The notes below the pieces were generated by a model, which saw only the letters and a program-made list of their open reading frames with translations, was not told the origin of the DNA and did no database searches. Of a stretch of DNA of 36,740 bases, positions 8,370 to 17,575 are shown piece by piece. Source of the DNA: Nevskia soli. Lineage in GTDB: Bacteria > Pseudomonadota > Gammaproteobacteria > Nevskiales > Nevskiaceae. How positions within the stretch are numbered: position 1 is the stretch's first letter; each line of letters opens with the position of its first letter. The stretch is taken from positions 1 through 36,740 of the forward strand of contig JAMFRN010000167.1 in assembly GCA_026224805.1 (NCBI GenBank), in the 5' to 3' direction. The position numbers and the translations under genes were made by a program.

Positions 8370-9692
8370 ATGCACGATGCCGTCCCCAATCTCACTACAG
8401 CACAAACTGCGCCATTATTGCGCTTCGAATCCCTGCTGCTGGCGCGCGCGCCGGACATCGAAGCCTGGTTCAGAAGGCAGTGGCTGAAAACCGCCCCGCC
8501 ATTCTACGGCTCGGTGGACCTGCGCAACGCCGGCTTCAAGCTGGCCCCGGTGGACACCAACCTGTTCCCGGCCGGCTTCAACAATCTTAATCCAGCTTTC
8601 GAGGCGCTGTGCGTGCAGGCCATGCAGGCCGCGCTCGACCGGGTCATGCCCAGCGCCTGCGGTGTACTGCTGGTGCCGGAGAACCATACCCGCAACCAGT
8701 TCTACCTGGAAAACGTGGCGGTGCAACAGGATCTGCTGCAAAAGGCCGGTTACAAGGTGCGCATCGGCTCGCTGCGCCCGGAGCTGCATGCCCCCGAGGT
8801 ACTCAAGCTCCCCTCCGGCCGCGAACTGCTGCAGGAACCGATCGTACGCGACGGCGACAAGGTCGGCGTCGACGGCTTCGAGCCCTGCGTGATCCTGCTC
8901 AACAACGATCTTTCCGCCGGCCGCCCGGCGATCCTGGAAAACCTGGCGCAGCCGGTAACCCCGCCGCTCGGCGTGGGCTGGAGCACGCGCCTCAAGTCGC
9001 ATCACTTCGGCCTCTACCGCGAGGTGGCGCGCGAATTCGGCGCCCTGCTGGAAATCGACCCCTGGCTGGTGGAGCCCTCGTTCCGTAACTGCGGCCAGAT
9101 CAATTTCAAGACGCGCGAGGGCGAGGACTGCCTCGCCGGCAATGTCGAACTGCTGCTCGAGGAAATCCGCGACAAGTACGAGGAATACGGCGTCAAGGAT
9201 GAGCCCTTCGTCATCGTCAAGGCCGACGCTGGCACCTATGGCATGGGCGTGATGACGGTGAAAAGCCCGGACGAGATCCGCAACCTCAACCGCGACGCGC
9301 GCAAGAAGATGGCGTCGAGCAAGGAAGGCAAGGAAGTCACCGGCGCCATCATCCAGGAGGGCGTCTACACCTTCGAACGCTGGGGCGAAGAGCAGGCCAC
9401 CGCCGAACCGGTGGTGTACATGATCGATCACTTTGTGGTCGGCGGCTTCTACCGCGTACACGGCGGCCGCTCCAACCAGGAAAACCTCAACGCCCCCGGC
9501 TCCAGCTTCAAGCCGCTGGCCTTCGCCGAGCCCTGCAGCCACCCCGACTGCACCAAGGCGCCGGACGCGCAGCCCAACCGCTTCTACGCCTATGGCGTGG
9601 TGGCCCGGCTGGCCCTGCTGGCGGCCGCGCGCGAGATCGCCCTGGCCAATGCGCAGGAACCCCAGACGGCCAGGTCGGCGGTTGCGGCGTAA
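8370..9692 (+). CDS. gshA: Glutamate-cysteine ligase, T. ferrooxidans type
   Basis: This enzyme catalyses the first step of glutathione synthesis, ATP-dependent joining of glutamate and cysteine. The 440-residue protein matches the family described from Acidithiobacillus (TIGR02049) rather than E. coli GshA. Hallmarks are KLAPVDTNLFPAGFNNLNP, LLVPENHTRNQFYLENVA, ILLNNDLSAG, the ATP-grasp-like FVIVKADAGTYGMGVM and VVYMIDHFVVGGFYRVHGG. The ATG at 8370 is preferred over an upstream in-frame TTG at 8343, because family similarity begins near the ATG; neither has a clear ribosome site. It heads the block that also contains gshB, so both steps of glutathione synthesis are encoded within 3 kb. Confidence 0.92.
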   Translation: MHDAVPNLTTAQTAPLLRFESLLLARAPDIEAWFRRQWLKTAPPFYGSVDLRNAGFKLAPVDTNLFPAGFNNLNPAFEALCVQAMQAALDRVMPSACGVLLVPENHTRNQFYLENVAVQQDLLQKAGYKVRIGSLRPELHAPEVLKLPSGRELLQEPIVRDGDKVGVDGFEPCVILLNNDLSAGRPAILENLAQPVTPPLGVGWSTRLKSHHFGLYREVAREFGALLEIDPWLVEPSFRNCGQINFKTREGEDCLAGNVELLLEEIRDKYEEYGVKDEPFVIVKADAGTYGMGVMTVKSPDEIRNLNRDARKKMASSKEGKEVTGAIIQEGVYTFERWGEEQATAEPVVYMIDHFVVGGFYRVHGGRSNQENLNAPGSSFKPLAFAEPCSHPDCTKAPDAQPNRFYAYGVVARLALLAAAREIALANAQEPQTARSAVAA

Positions 9693-9797
9693 GCCCAACC
9701 GCACGCATGCCGGTCTGGCAGCAGGTTGCGCCAAGCAGTTCCTCAAAGTCCAAAGGCAGCCGCAGCGGCGAGCTCTTTCGTGTCCGGCCACCATGAT

Positions 9798-10349
9798 TTG
9801 AAAACGTGGTTACTCGCGGCCTCAGTAGCCATGACGGCCGTTGCAAGTACCTCCTGCCTTGCCGCACCTATCGGGGATTCGCACTGTCCGACAACTGAGC
9901 AGTTGAAACGCTATACCGGCAGTTTCCCGGTAATGGGGCATGGGGACGTCGGACTGGTCAATGGCGAAGGAGGTTCCGGCTTCGTCCCCGAAGAGAATAA
10001 ATGGGATTTCGACAACAAAATCGCAAGCGCGCAATTGATGCGTCCGGAACTAGGCGTGTCCGTCCGGCTGATGGACATTACCTCGATGCACCTCTTGGGT
10101 ACGGGTGAATGGGACATCCTGTATTTCGTGAGTTGCAGGAAGGGTCACCTACACGTTGTCCCCCAGGACAGCTTTCTGTATGGGGTTAAAGTACATATCG
10201 TCTCCGACAAGGAGTTCACCACCCGTTCCGGGTACTGGATGCAGAAGGATGCCCGCTGCTGTCCATCCAAAATCGAATTTCGCCGCTATAACTGGAACAC
10301 TGAGCGCAAGACCTTCCTAGTAACTCAAAGATCAATCAAAGCCAAATGA
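9798..10349 (+). CDS. Small exported protein of unknown function between gshA and gshB
   Basis: I do not recognise this protein. Read from the TTG at 9798 it is 183 residues and begins MKTWLLAASVAMTAVASTSC, a Sec signal peptide with likely cleavage near CLA/AP. An in-frame GTG at 9780 and ATG at 9726 would give longer, less signal-like starts, so the start is uncertain. The mature part has four or five Cys residues, including a CC pair in DARCCPSK, and several Trp/Tyr-rich strands, suggesting a small periplasmic or secreted beta-rich domain. Its base composition is visibly lower in GC than the flanking genes. The stop overlaps the gshB start by 4 bases (ATGA), so it is co-translated with gshB. 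Acquisition by transfer is inference. Confidence 0.7.
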   Translation: MKTWLLAASVAMTAVASTSCLAAPIGDSHCPTTEQLKRYTGSFPVMGHGDVGLVNGEGGSGFVPEENKWDFDNKIASAQLMRPELGVSVRLMDITSMHLLGTGEWDILYFVSCRKGHLHVVPQDSFLYGVKVHIVSDKEFTTRSGYWMQKDARCCPSKIEFRRYNWNTERKTFLVTQRSIKAK

Positions 10350-11326
10350 ATCAAAGAACCCTCGCCGTGGTGATGGACCCGATCGGCTCCATCAAGCCTT
10401 ACAAGGACACCACCCTGGCACTGATGCTGTCGGCGCAGAGCCGCGGCTGGCAGCTGCGCTACTTCGAGCAGCAGGATCTGTGGCTGCGCGACGGCATCGC
10501 TTACGGCCGCGCCCGCCCGCTGACCGTGTTCGACGACAAGCAACACTGGTTCGAGCTGGGCGAGGCGGAGAACGTCCGGCTCGGTGAACTGAGCGCGATC
10601 CTGATGCGCAAGGATCCGCCGTTCGACCTGGAATATGTCGCCTCCACCTACATCCTGGAACGCGCCGAGCAGCAGGGCGCGCTGGTGGTGAACAAGCCGG
10701 CCTCGCTGCGCGACTGCAACGAGAAGGCCTTCACCGCCTGGTTCCCGCAGTGCACGCCGCCGACCCTGTTCTCGCGCGACAGCGCCACCCTGCGCGCCTT
10801 CCACGCCGAGCACCGCGACGTCATTTACAAGCCGATGGACGGCATGGGCGGCAGCGGCATCTTCCGCGTCGGCGGCGACGGCCTCAACCTCGGCTCGGTG
10901 ATCGAGCAACTCAGCGACAACGGCCGCCGGACCATCGTGGCGCAGCGTTACCTGCCGCAGATCACCGACGGCGACAAGCGCATCCTGATGGTGGACGGCG
11001 AGCCTGTGCTGTATTGCCTGGCGCGTATTCCGCAGGGCGGCGAAACCCGCGGCAACCTGGCCGCCGGCGGCCGCGGCGAAGCGCGCCCGCTCACCGCCCG
11101 CGATCTGTGGATCGCCGAACAGGTCGGCCCGGAGCTGAAGCGGCGCGGCCTGTTGTTCGTCGGCCTAGACGTGATCGGCGATTATTTGACCGAGATCAAC
11201 GTCACCAGCCCGACCTGTGCGCGCGAGATCGACGCTGCCTGCCACACCGACATCGGCGGACGCTTCATGGACGCGCTGGAAAGCCGTTTCCGGCCCGGCC
11301 GCATGCTCGGTACACCCCTGATTTGA
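10346..11326 (+). CDS. gshB: Glutathione synthetase
   Basis: GshB adds glycine to gamma-glutamylcysteine with ATP, completing glutathione in the cytosol. The 326-residue protein has the expected N-terminal domain (VVMDPIGSIKPYKDTTLALM), the segment MRKDPPFDLEYV that is diagnostic for bacterial GshB, and an ATP-grasp domain with VIYKPMDGMGGSGIF (nucleotide lid and glycine loop). The acidic metal-binding stretch GLDVIGDYLTEINVTSPT lies near the C-terminus. Length equals the family norm. It overlaps the preceding small exported-protein gene by 4 bp and is followed 70 bp later by yqgE. In Pseudomonas gshB also sits beside the pilG cluster and yqgE. Confidence 0.96.
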   Translation: MNQRTLAVVMDPIGSIKPYKDTTLALMLSAQSRGWQLRYFEQQDLWLRDGIAYGRARPLTVFDDKQHWFELGEAENVRLGELSAILMRKDPPFDLEYVASTYILERAEQQGALVVNKPASLRDCNEKAFTAWFPQCTPPTLFSRDSATLRAFHAEHRDVIYKPMDGMGGSGIFRVGGDGLNLGSVIEQLSDNGRRTIVAQRYLPQITDGDKRILMVDGEPVLYCLARIPQGGETRGNLAAGGRGEARPLTARDLWIAEQVGPELKRRGLLFVGLDVIGDYLTEINVTSPTCAREIDAACHTDIGGRFMDALESRFRPGRMLGTPLI

Positions 11327-11396
11327 GCCGGATTTAGGCTAAATTTCCGGCTTTCACAGGCTTGTAATGGCCGCGGCCGCCCGGGATACTAGGCGC

Positions 11397-11957
11397 ATGG
11401 CCGATGAAAGCTATCTCAGCAATCAATTCCTGGTGGCCATGCCGGGGCTGGAAGACAATAATTTCAGCCACTCGGTCACCCTGCTGTGCGAGCACTCCGA
11501 CAAGGGCGCTCTCGGCCTGATCATCAACCGCCCCACCGACCTGCGCCTGAGCGAAATGCTCGACCAGATGGGCGTGGAGCGGGCGCAGTTGTCGGGCGAT
11601 CCCATCGTCTACTGGGGCGGTCCGGTACAGCCGGAACGCGGCTTCGTGGTGCATTCCGGGCCGGGCGCCTGGGATTCCACCCTGAAGCTCGACGACGACC
11701 TCTACATCACCACCTCACGCGACGTGCTCGGCGCCATCGGCCGCGGCGAAGGGCCGCAGCGCTACATCGTGGCCCTCGGCTACGCCGGCTGGGGCGAAGG
11801 GCAACTCGAAAGCGAAATCATGAGCAATTCCTGGCTCAACACGCCGGTCGATAGCGGCGTCCTGTTCGGCACTCCGGTGCAGGAGCGCTGGCTCGCCGCC
11901 ACGCGCCTGCTCGGCGTCGACGTCAGCCATCTGGCCAGCGTGGCTGGTCACGCATGA
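11397..11957 (+). CDS. yqgE: YqgE/AlgH family protein
   Basis: The 186-residue protein belongs to the UPF0301 (YqgE/AlgH) family. It shows LSNQFLVAMPGLEDNNFSHS near the start, the HSDKGALGLIINRP segment, and a GYAGWGEGQLESEI motif in the C-terminal half. The biochemical role of the family is not settled; AlgH was linked to alginate regulation in Pseudomonas. The ATG at 11397 is chosen because an upstream ATG at 11367 would add ten residues not seen in the family. The stop overlaps the ruvX start by 4 bp (ATGA), the usual arrangement for this pair. Confidence 0.93.
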   Translation: MADESYLSNQFLVAMPGLEDNNFSHSVTLLCEHSDKGALGLIINRPTDLRLSEMLDQMGVERAQLSGDPIVYWGGPVQPERGFVVHSGPGAWDSTLKLDDDLYITTSRDVLGAIGRGEGPQRYIVALGYAGWGEGQLESEIMSNSWLNTPVDSGVLFGTPVQERWLAATRLLGVDVSHLASVAGHA

Positions 11958-12421
11958 CGGCCCCGGCGCAGGGCTCGATCTATCTGGGTTTCGATTACGG
12001 CGCCAAGCGCATCGGCCTCGCCGTAGGCGACGCCGTGACCGGCTCGGCGCGTCCGCTGCCGACGGTAGCGAATGGCCGCCAGCCCGACTGGGACGCCCTG
12101 GCCAAGGCGCTGAAGGAATGGCGCCCGGCCGGCTGCGTGGTCGGCCTGCCGGTGGACCTCGACGGCAACGACCAGGCCATCACCACCCACGCGCGGGCCT
12201 TTGCCCACCAGCTGCGCACCCGCTACGGCGTGCCGGTGCATCTGTGCGACGAGCGCCTGTCCTCGCGCGCCGCCGACGATGAAATACGCAACGCCCGCGC
12301 CGACGGCCGCATGAACCGCCGCACCCGCAGCGGCGACCGCGACGGCGTCGCCGCCCGGCTGATCCTGGAACAGTGGCTCGCCACCCCTGCGGCACGGCCG
12401 ACCGCACCGTCCGCCTCATGA
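11954..12421 (+). CDS. ruvX: RuvX/YqgF, Holliday-junction-resolvase-fold nuclease
   Basis: RuvX (YqgF) has an RNase H-like fold and is implicated in 16S rRNA 5' maturation, with proposed Holliday junction resolvase activity. The 155-residue protein has the first catalytic Asp in [16 protein letters not shown], the [10 protein letters not shown] strand, the DERLSS motif and a C-terminal [13 protein letters not shown] carrying a second acidic residue. It overlaps yqgE on one side and pyrB on the other by 4-base ATGA junctions, so the three are translationally coupled. In Pseudomonas pyrR lies between yqgF and pyrB; no pyrR is present here. Confidence 0.94.
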   Translation: MTAPAQGSIYLGFDYGAKRIGLAVGDAVTGSARPLPTVANGRQPDWDALAKALKEWRPAGCVVGLPVDLDGNDQAITTHARAFAHQLRTRYGVPVHLCDERLSSRAADDEIRNARADGRMNRRTRSGDRDGVAARLILEQWLATPAARPTAPSAS

Positions 12422-13374
12422 GTGATACCTTGCAGATCGGGCGCGACGGGCGCCTGCGCCATTTGCTGACCATGGAAGGGCTGCCGCGCCGGCTGCTGCT
12501 GGAAATCCTCGATCAGGCCGAGGGCTATGCCGACGGCGGCCACGGCGACAAGAAGCACCCGCTGCTGCACGGCAAGACCGTGGTCAACCTGTTCTTCGAG
12601 GCTTCCACCCGCACCCGCACCACCTTCGAGCTGGCCGCCAAGCGCCTGGCCGCCGACGTGGTCAACCTGCAGGTCAGCGCCAGCAGCACCAGCAAGGGCG
12701 AAACCCTGCTCGATACGCTGAAGACCCTGGAAGCGATGCAGGTGGACCTGTTCGTGATCCGCCATGAAGCCTCCGGCGCCGCGCACTTCTTCGCCCAGCA
12801 CGCCGCGCCCGGCGTGGCCATCCTCAACGCCGGCGACGGCCGCCATGCGCATCCGACGCAGGCCCTGCTGGACATGTTCACCATCCGCCGCCACAAGCCG
12901 GATTTCAGCAAGCTGCGCGTGGCCATCGTCGGCGACGCCCTGCACTCGCGCGTCGCCCGCTCCGACATCCACGCGCTGCGCACGCTCGGCACCCGCGACA
13001 TTCGCGTGGTTGCGCCCCGCCCCCTGGTGCCGACCGGCATCGAGCAGCTCGGCGTGAAAGTGTTCCACCAACTAGAGCCGGGCCTGGACGGGGTCGACGT
13101 GGTGATCCTGCTGCGCCTGCAGAAGGAGCGCATGCTCGGCGCCTTCCTGCCCTCCACCGCCGAGTTCCATCGCGACTTCGGCCTGACCCGCGAGCGACTG
13201 GCCAGACTCAAACCCGACGTGCTGATCATGCATCCGGGGCCGATCAACCGCGGCGTCGAGATCGAGGGCGATGTCGCCTACGGCGAGCGCTCGGTGATTC
13301 TGGAACAGGTGGCGCACGGCGTGGCGGTGAGGATGGCGGTGATGGCGATGATCCTCGGGGGAGAGGCGGCATGA
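12418..13374 (+). CDS. pyrB: Aspartate carbamoyltransferase catalytic subunit
   Basis: PyrB condenses carbamoyl phosphate with aspartate in de novo pyrimidine synthesis. The 318-residue protein has the carbamoyl-phosphate loop [13 protein letters not shown], the HPTQALLDM motif, the R-x-Q-like LLRLQKERM segment and [11 protein letters not shown]. The ATG at 12418 overlaps the ruvX stop. An in-frame upstream ATG at 12373 lies inside ruvX and would add residues outside the family. It overlaps pyrC' by 4 bp, which fits the class A arrangement in which PyrB forms a dodecamer with an inactive dihydroorotase homologue. No pyrI gene is nearby. Confidence 0.96.
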   Translation: MSDTLQIGRDGRLRHLLTMEGLPRRLLLEILDQAEGYADGGHGDKKHPLLHGKTVVNLFFEASTRTRTTFELAAKRLAADVVNLQVSASSTSKGETLLDTLKTLEAMQVDLFVIRHEASGAAHFFAQHAAPGVAILNAGDGRHAHPTQALLDMFTIRRHKPDFSKLRVAIVGDALHSRVARSDIHALRTLGTRDIRVVAPRPLVPTGIEQLGVKVFHQLEPGLDGVDVVILLRLQKERMLGAFLPSTAEFHRDFGLTRERLARLKPDVLIMHPGPINRGVEIEGDVAYGERSVILEQVAHGVAVRMAVMAMILGGEAA

Positions 13375-14630
13375 GCGTCCTGATCAAGAACGCCCGCATC
13401 CTCGACCCAGCCGCGAACACGGACACGGTCGGCTGCCTCGGCTTGCGCAAGGGCCGCATCGATTACCGCGGCATCCGGGCGCCGAAGGCGGCCTACGACG
13501 AAGTGATCGAAGCCAAGGGCCTGTGGCTGATGCCGGGCATCATCGACCTGTGCGCACGCATGCGCGAGCCGGGGCAGACGCAGAAGGCGACGATGCGTTC
13601 GGAAGCCACCGCTGCCCTCGCCGCCGGCATAACCGCGGTCTGCCTGCCGCCGGATACCCGGCCGGTGATCGATAACACGGCTGTGGTGAACCGCGTCAAC
13701 CGCATCGCCAAGGCCGCCGCCGGCACCTACGTCTACATGCTCGGCGCGCTGACCAAGGGGCTGGAAGGCCAGGCCCTGTCCGAGATGAGCGCCCTCAAGC
13801 AGGCCGGCTGCGTCGGCGTCGGCAACGGCCTGGCGCCGGTGGCCAACACCCTGATCGCGAGGCGCGCGCTGGAATACGCCTCCAGCCTGGGCATCACCGT
13901 GCATGTAGTACCGCTGGATCATGCGCTGGCCAATGGCGGCTGCGCCCACGAGGGGGCCATGGCCACCAAGCTGGGCCTGACCTCGATTCCGGTCTCCGCC
14001 GAAACGGCGGCGATGCGCCAGTGGATTTCCCTGGTGGAGGACACCGGGGCGCGGGTACATTTCGGCCGCCTCAGCAGCGCCCGCGGCGTGGCCCTGCTGG
14101 AATCGGCGCAGGCGCGCGGCCTGCCGGTGACGGCGGACGTGGCGGTGCACCAGCTGTTCCTCACCGACGCCGACATCGACGGCTTCAATGCCCTGGCACA
14201 TGTCATTCCGCCGCTGCGCGAGGCGCGCGACCGCGACGCCCTGCGCGCCGCGGTGCGCAGCGGCGCCATCGGCGCGATCTGCTCCGATCATCAGCCGCAT
14301 GAAGCCGATGCCAAAATCAATCCCTTCCCGCTGACCGAAGCCGGGATCTCCGCGCTGGAGACCCTGCTGCCGCTGACCCTGCGGCTGGTCGGCGAAGGGC
14401 TGCTCAGTCCGCTGCAAGCGGCGGCACGACTTTCGCTTGGGCCGGCGGGAGTACTCGGCATCGAGCGTGGCGGCCTCGGCGTCGGAGCCGCGGCGGACCT
14501 GACACTGGTCGATCCCGCCGCAAGCTGGCAGCTGGACCCGGCGCGGATGCTCAGCCGCGGCCGCAATACGCCCTTCGGAGGCACCGGCTTCAGCGGCCGG
14601 GCACAGCGGGCCTGGCTGGGAAACAGCTGA
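13371..14630 (+). CDS. pyrC': PyrC', catalytically degenerate dihydroorotase homologue
   Basis: The 419-residue protein has a dihydroorotase/amidohydrolase fold, but its metal-binding motif is broken. Where active type I enzymes have D-x-H-x-H-x-R-E-P-G, this one reads [10 protein letters not shown] at residues 59-68, so both histidines are lost (Cys61 and Arg63). The later CSDHQPH motif is retained. In Pseudomonas the equivalent PyrC' is known to be inactive and to serve as a structural partner that PyrB needs for activity. The 4-bp overlap with pyrB supports the same role here, and a true dihydroorotase must be encoded elsewhere. The start at 13371 gives the expected N-terminus ([11 protein letters not shown]). 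Confidence 0.92.
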   Translation: MSVLIKNARILDPAANTDTVGCLGLRKGRIDYRGIRAPKAAYDEVIEAKGLWLMPGIIDLCARMREPGQTQKATMRSEATAALAAGITAVCLPPDTRPVIDNTAVVNRVNRIAKAAAGTYVYMLGALTKGLEGQALSEMSALKQAGCVGVGNGLAPVANTLIARRALEYASSLGITVHVVPLDHALANGGCAHEGAMATKLGLTSIPVSAETAAMRQWISLVEDTGARVHFGRLSSARGVALLESAQARGLPVTADVAVHQLFLTDADIDGFNALAHVIPPLREARDRDALRAAVRSGAIGAICSDHQPHEADAKINPFPLTEAGISALETLLPLTLRLVGEGLLSPLQAAARLSLGPAGVLGIERGGLGVGAAADLTLVDPAASWQLDPARMLSRGRNTPFGGTGFSGRAQRAWLGNS

Positions 14631-14737
14631 AACGCTCAGTCCGTTCGGCCTTGGTTTATAGTAAAGCTGCGGTAATCCGAATAAGAACAGGGTTATGTTT
14701 GCTGTTGTTGCAGCAGCTTGTGCATATTTGGGCAAGG

Positions 14738-14799
14738 GGATGCAGGCGCTAAGCCTGCGAAGAATCCGAGCGCTGGCCGCTTCACCGGGCGGCAGGCGC
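14738..14799 (+). promoter_or_regulatory. Structured leader ahead of pilH
   Basis: Two strong hairpins lie in the 204-base gap before pilH. The first has GGAT (14738-14741) pairing with ATCC (14764-14767) and an inner perfect 6-bp stem (14742-14747 with 14753-14758, loop GCTAA), leaving a five-base GAAGA bulge. The second pairs 14776-14780 with 14789-14793 and extends outward with GCGC at 14770-14773 and 14796-14799. No T tract follows, so they are not simple terminators. Further upstream, a TATAGT box at 14657-14662 could be a -10 element, but no good -35 accompanies it. I could not match the leader to a known riboswitch class. Confidence 0.4.
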
Positions 14800-14834
14800 A
14801 GTCTTCATTGGAGTTGTCAGGGAGAGGGAATAGC

Positions 14835-15200
14835 ATGGCTCGCGTGATGGTGGTGGACGACTCGCCCACCGACAAGGCGTATCTGAAGCAGATACTGGAG
14901 CGCGCCGGGTACGAGGTGCTGGAAGCGGCGTCCGGCCAGGATGCGATCGACATGGCCAGGAGCCAGCTGCCGGCCTGCATCGTCATGGATGTGGTGATGC
15001 CTGGCATGAACGGCTTTCAGGCTACCCGCACCCTGTCGAAGGATCCGGCGACCGCATCCATTCCGGTGCTGGTGGTGAGCAGCAAGAACCAGGAAACCGA
15101 TCGCCTTTGGGCCCTGCGCCAGGGCGCCAGGGAATACATCACCAAGCCCGTCAAGGAAGCCGACCTGATCGGCAAGATCAAGGCCGTACTCGGCGCTTAG
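14835..15200 (+). CDS. pilH: PilH, CheY-like response regulator for twitching motility
   Basis: This is a stand-alone receiver of 121 residues. The acidic pair lies in VVDDSPTDK, the phosphorylation site is Asp52 in VMDVVMPGMNGFQATR, the switch strand is VLVVSSKNQETD and the conserved Lys is in YITKPV. The NGFQATRTLSKD and QETDRLW...QGAREY segments are characteristic of PilH rather than PilG. PilH is thought to act in pilus retraction or as a phosphate sink for ChpA. A GGGAGAGG ribosome site precedes the ATG. It is 54 bp upstream of pilJ and about 6.7 kb from the pilG block, on the opposite strand. Confidence 0.93.
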   Translation: MARVMVVDDSPTDKAYLKQILERAGYEVLEAASGQDAIDMARSQLPACIVMDVVMPGMNGFQATRTLSKDPATASIPVLVVSSKNQETDRLWALRQGAREYITKPVKEADLIGKIKAVLGA

Positions 15201-15254
15201 AGCCTTAGATCTAGACCGGCATCTGTGTTTTAACCGCATTATTTGGGGGTAGAG

Positions 15255-17255
15255 ATGGCTGATTCAGCTCAAAGCCGACAGTCCGCTTCACGTCGTCAGT
15301 TCCTGCCATTGATTTTCGCCATCGCGATGATCTTCATCGGCGGCGCAGCGTTCGGCTGGATCCAGCTGACGCAGGGCCGCGACCGTACTTGGAACGAGCT
15401 GGCGCGGCAGTTCCCGGCGGACGCCGAATCACTGGTCACCGCCGGCCGCTCGGCGCAGCCGGATTTCGCCACCCTCAGCGCCCTGTCCGGCAACTTCGAC
15501 GACAACATCCAGGCCCTGCGCCAGGGCGACAGCGTGGCCGGCATCGCCGCCGCGCCCTCTTCGGTGCAGCCGCAGGTCGAGACCCTGGCCAGATCCTGGG
15601 GCACCATGCGCCAGTCGATCCGCGACATGCTGGCCAACGAGAAGGCCTTCAACCACATCGCCGACAACATCGACGCCATCAATGCCGCGGCCGACGCCAC
15701 CACCGCCGACTATGACCAGGTCACCGCGCGGCTTGGCGGCAAAGGCGCGGCGGCGCAGATCGTTCTCGCCGCCAGCCAGATGGTGAAGCTGGAACAGATC
15801 AAGTCCAACGTCGCGCGCGTGGTCTACTCGGCGCGCAGCGCCCAGGGCGCCCCGGACGCGCTGTCGCACCTGGCCGCCGACTTCACCGAACGCAACAAGC
15901 AGCTGCAGGACAGCGCCGGCGCCGACGCCACCATCGACGCCGCGCTGCGCAAGGCCGCGACCGATTTCGCGCCGATCGCCGCCGCCATCGGCGGTCTCGG
16001 CCAGGAGTCCGCATCCATCGGCAAGCTGCAGCTGGCCGCCGCGGGCCTGCAAGCCAATGCCACGGACGTCATCGCCTCCTCCAAGGCCCTGGAACAAGGC
16101 CTGCTCGACGAAACCGGCAAGCGCAGCAAGCTGCTGCCGTACGTGGTGTACATCTGCGCCATCCTGGCGGTACTGGCCCTGATCGCATTCATCGCGGTCT
16201 TCTACGCCGGCCTGCGCTCGCGCGTCGGCGAAGCCGAGGAAAAGGACGCCAAGCAGCAACAAGCCATTCTGAATCTGCTGGACGAGATCACCAATCTGGC
16301 CAACGGCGACCTGACGGTGGACGTCACCGTGACCGAGGATTTCACCGGCGCCATCGCCGACTCGATCAACTACACGGTGCAGACGCTGCGCGGCCTGGTC
16401 GGCACCATCAACACCACTTCGGAACAGATCGTCAGCTCGGCGGCTAGCACCCAGGACACCGCCACGCGCATGAGCCAGGCCTCGGACCGCCAGGCCCGCG
16501 AGGTGGTGGCGGCCGCCAACTCCATCACCGCTACCAGCCAGCAGCTGCAGGATGTGGCGGGACGCGCCGAGCGCATTGCAGTACAGGCGCAGACCTCGGT
16601 GCAGATCGCGCACAACGGCGCCAGCACGGTGGGCCGCACCATCCAGAACATGGCGGTGCTGCGCGAACAGATTCAGGACACCGCCAAACGCATCAAGCGC
16701 CTGGGCGAATCCTCGCAGGAAATCGGCAACATCATCGAGTTCATCAACGACATCGCCGAGCAGACCAACACCCTGGCGCTGAACGCCTCGATCCAGGCCG
16801 CCATGGCTGGCGAAGCGGGCCGCGGCTTCGCGGTGGTGGCGGACGAAGTGCAGCGACTGGCCGAACGCGCCGGCTCGGCCACGCGCCAGATCGAAAACCT
16901 GGTCAAGACCATTCAGGCCGACACCAACGAGGCTATCGTCTCGATGGAGCGCAGCACCGCGAACGTGGTGGCGGGCGCCAAGTCGGCGGAAGAAGCGGGC
17001 CAGGCCCTGACCCGCATCGAAGCCTCCTCGCAGGAACTGGCCAAGGGCGTGCAGGAAATCTCCGGCGCCGCGCACACGCAGTCGGCGGAAGCCACCAAGA
17101 TCGCCGGCACCATGCAGGGCATCCGGGAAATCGCGGTGCAGACTTCCGGCTCCGCCAACACCACGGCGAAGGCCATCGGCGAGCTGAACCACCTGTCGGA
17201 CAAGCTGCGCGAGTCGGTGGCGGGCTTCAAGCTGCCGGAAGGCGCGGGCGCGTAA
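15255..17255 (+). CDS. pilJ: PilJ, methyl-accepting receptor of the Pil-Chp system
   Basis: The 666-residue inner-membrane chemoreceptor has a first TM segment at about residues 17-40 ([20 protein letters not shown]) and a periplasmic domain to about 290. A second TM ([20 protein letters not shown]) is followed by a HAMP-like linker and a long cytoplasmic coiled coil. The hairpin tip carries [20 protein letters not shown] followed by [19 protein letters not shown], the classic receptor signature. PilJ senses pilus or surface cues and signals through PilI to ChpA. The ATG at 15255 follows GGGGGTAGAG; an in-frame TTG four codons earlier overlaps that site and is less likely. No pilK methyltransferase or chpB methylesterase gene follows, unlike Pseudomonas. 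Confidence 0.93.
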   Translation: MADSAQSRQSASRRQFLPLIFAIAMIFIGGAAFGWIQLTQGRDRTWNELARQFPADAESLVTAGRSAQPDFATLSALSGNFDDNIQALRQGDSVAGIAAAPSSVQPQVETLARSWGTMRQSIRDMLANEKAFNHIADNIDAINAAADATTADYDQVTARLGGKGAAAQIVLAASQMVKLEQIKSNVARVVYSARSAQGAPDALSHLAADFTERNKQLQDSAGADATIDAALRKAATDFAPIAAAIGGLGQESASIGKLQLAAAGLQANATDVIASSKALEQGLLDETGKRSKLLPYVVYICAILAVLALIAFIAVFYAGLRSRVGEAEEKDAKQQQAILNLLDEITNLANGDLTVDVTVTEDFTGAIADSINYTVQTLRGLVGTINTTSEQIVSSAASTQDTATRMSQASDRQAREVVAAANSITATSQQLQDVAGRAERIAVQAQTSVQIAHNGASTVGRTIQNMAVLREQIQDTAKRIKRLGESSQEIGNIIEFINDIAEQTNTLALNASIQAAMAGEAGRGFAVVADEVQRLAERAGSATRQIENLVKTIQADTNEAIVSMERSTANVVAGAKSAEEAGQALTRIEASSQELAKGVQEISGAAHTQSAEATKIAGTMQGIREIAVQTSGSANTTAKAIGELNHLSDKLRESVAGFKLPEGAGA

Positions 17256-17575
17256 GCTTCAAGGGGCGGTCTTTGCCAACCAGGCAGACCGCCAGCGTTC
17301 TCGTCAATAGAAGAATCGCAGGCGGGGATGAAGCGCAGCGAATCCCAGCGATTCGACTCGACGGGAGTAACTCGGGGCATGGGCACTCCCACAGCCCATC
17401 GCTTTAGCAAAAAATCGCGCCCATAACCAGCGCCAGCGCGACATATACGTCCGTTTAGCGGCTTTTCGGGGAACTTGCCGAAATTTTGGGCGTCTTCAAG
17501 TAAAATGTCCCTCCAGTCCGCACTGGCCGGACCACCTTATTTCTTTTCCAAACGATCGCGAGCTTCCGTAAATCC
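17256..17575 (+). other. Non-coding gap between pilJ and pckA
   Basis: This 320-base stretch contains no supported gene. A hairpin with a perfect 8-bp stem (17265-17272 with 17286-17293, loop 13) starts 10 bases after the pilJ stop and may help end that transcript, but it lacks a T tract. Near the other end a TAAAAT box at 17501-17506 is a possible -10 for pckA. The best upstream TTG hexamer (TTGCCG, 17475-17480) sits 20 bases away, which is too far for a standard promoter, so the pckA promoter is unresolved. Confidence 0.45.

Noticed and set aside
14640-14834. c-di-GMP (GEMM) riboswitch before pilH
   Set aside because: The conserved GEMM core segments are not present; only generic hairpins can be shown.
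15429-17192. 587-codon minus-strand ORF opposite pilJ
   Set aside because: It is an antisense shadow of the receptor gene, with Gly/Val/Asp/His-rich composition and no motif.
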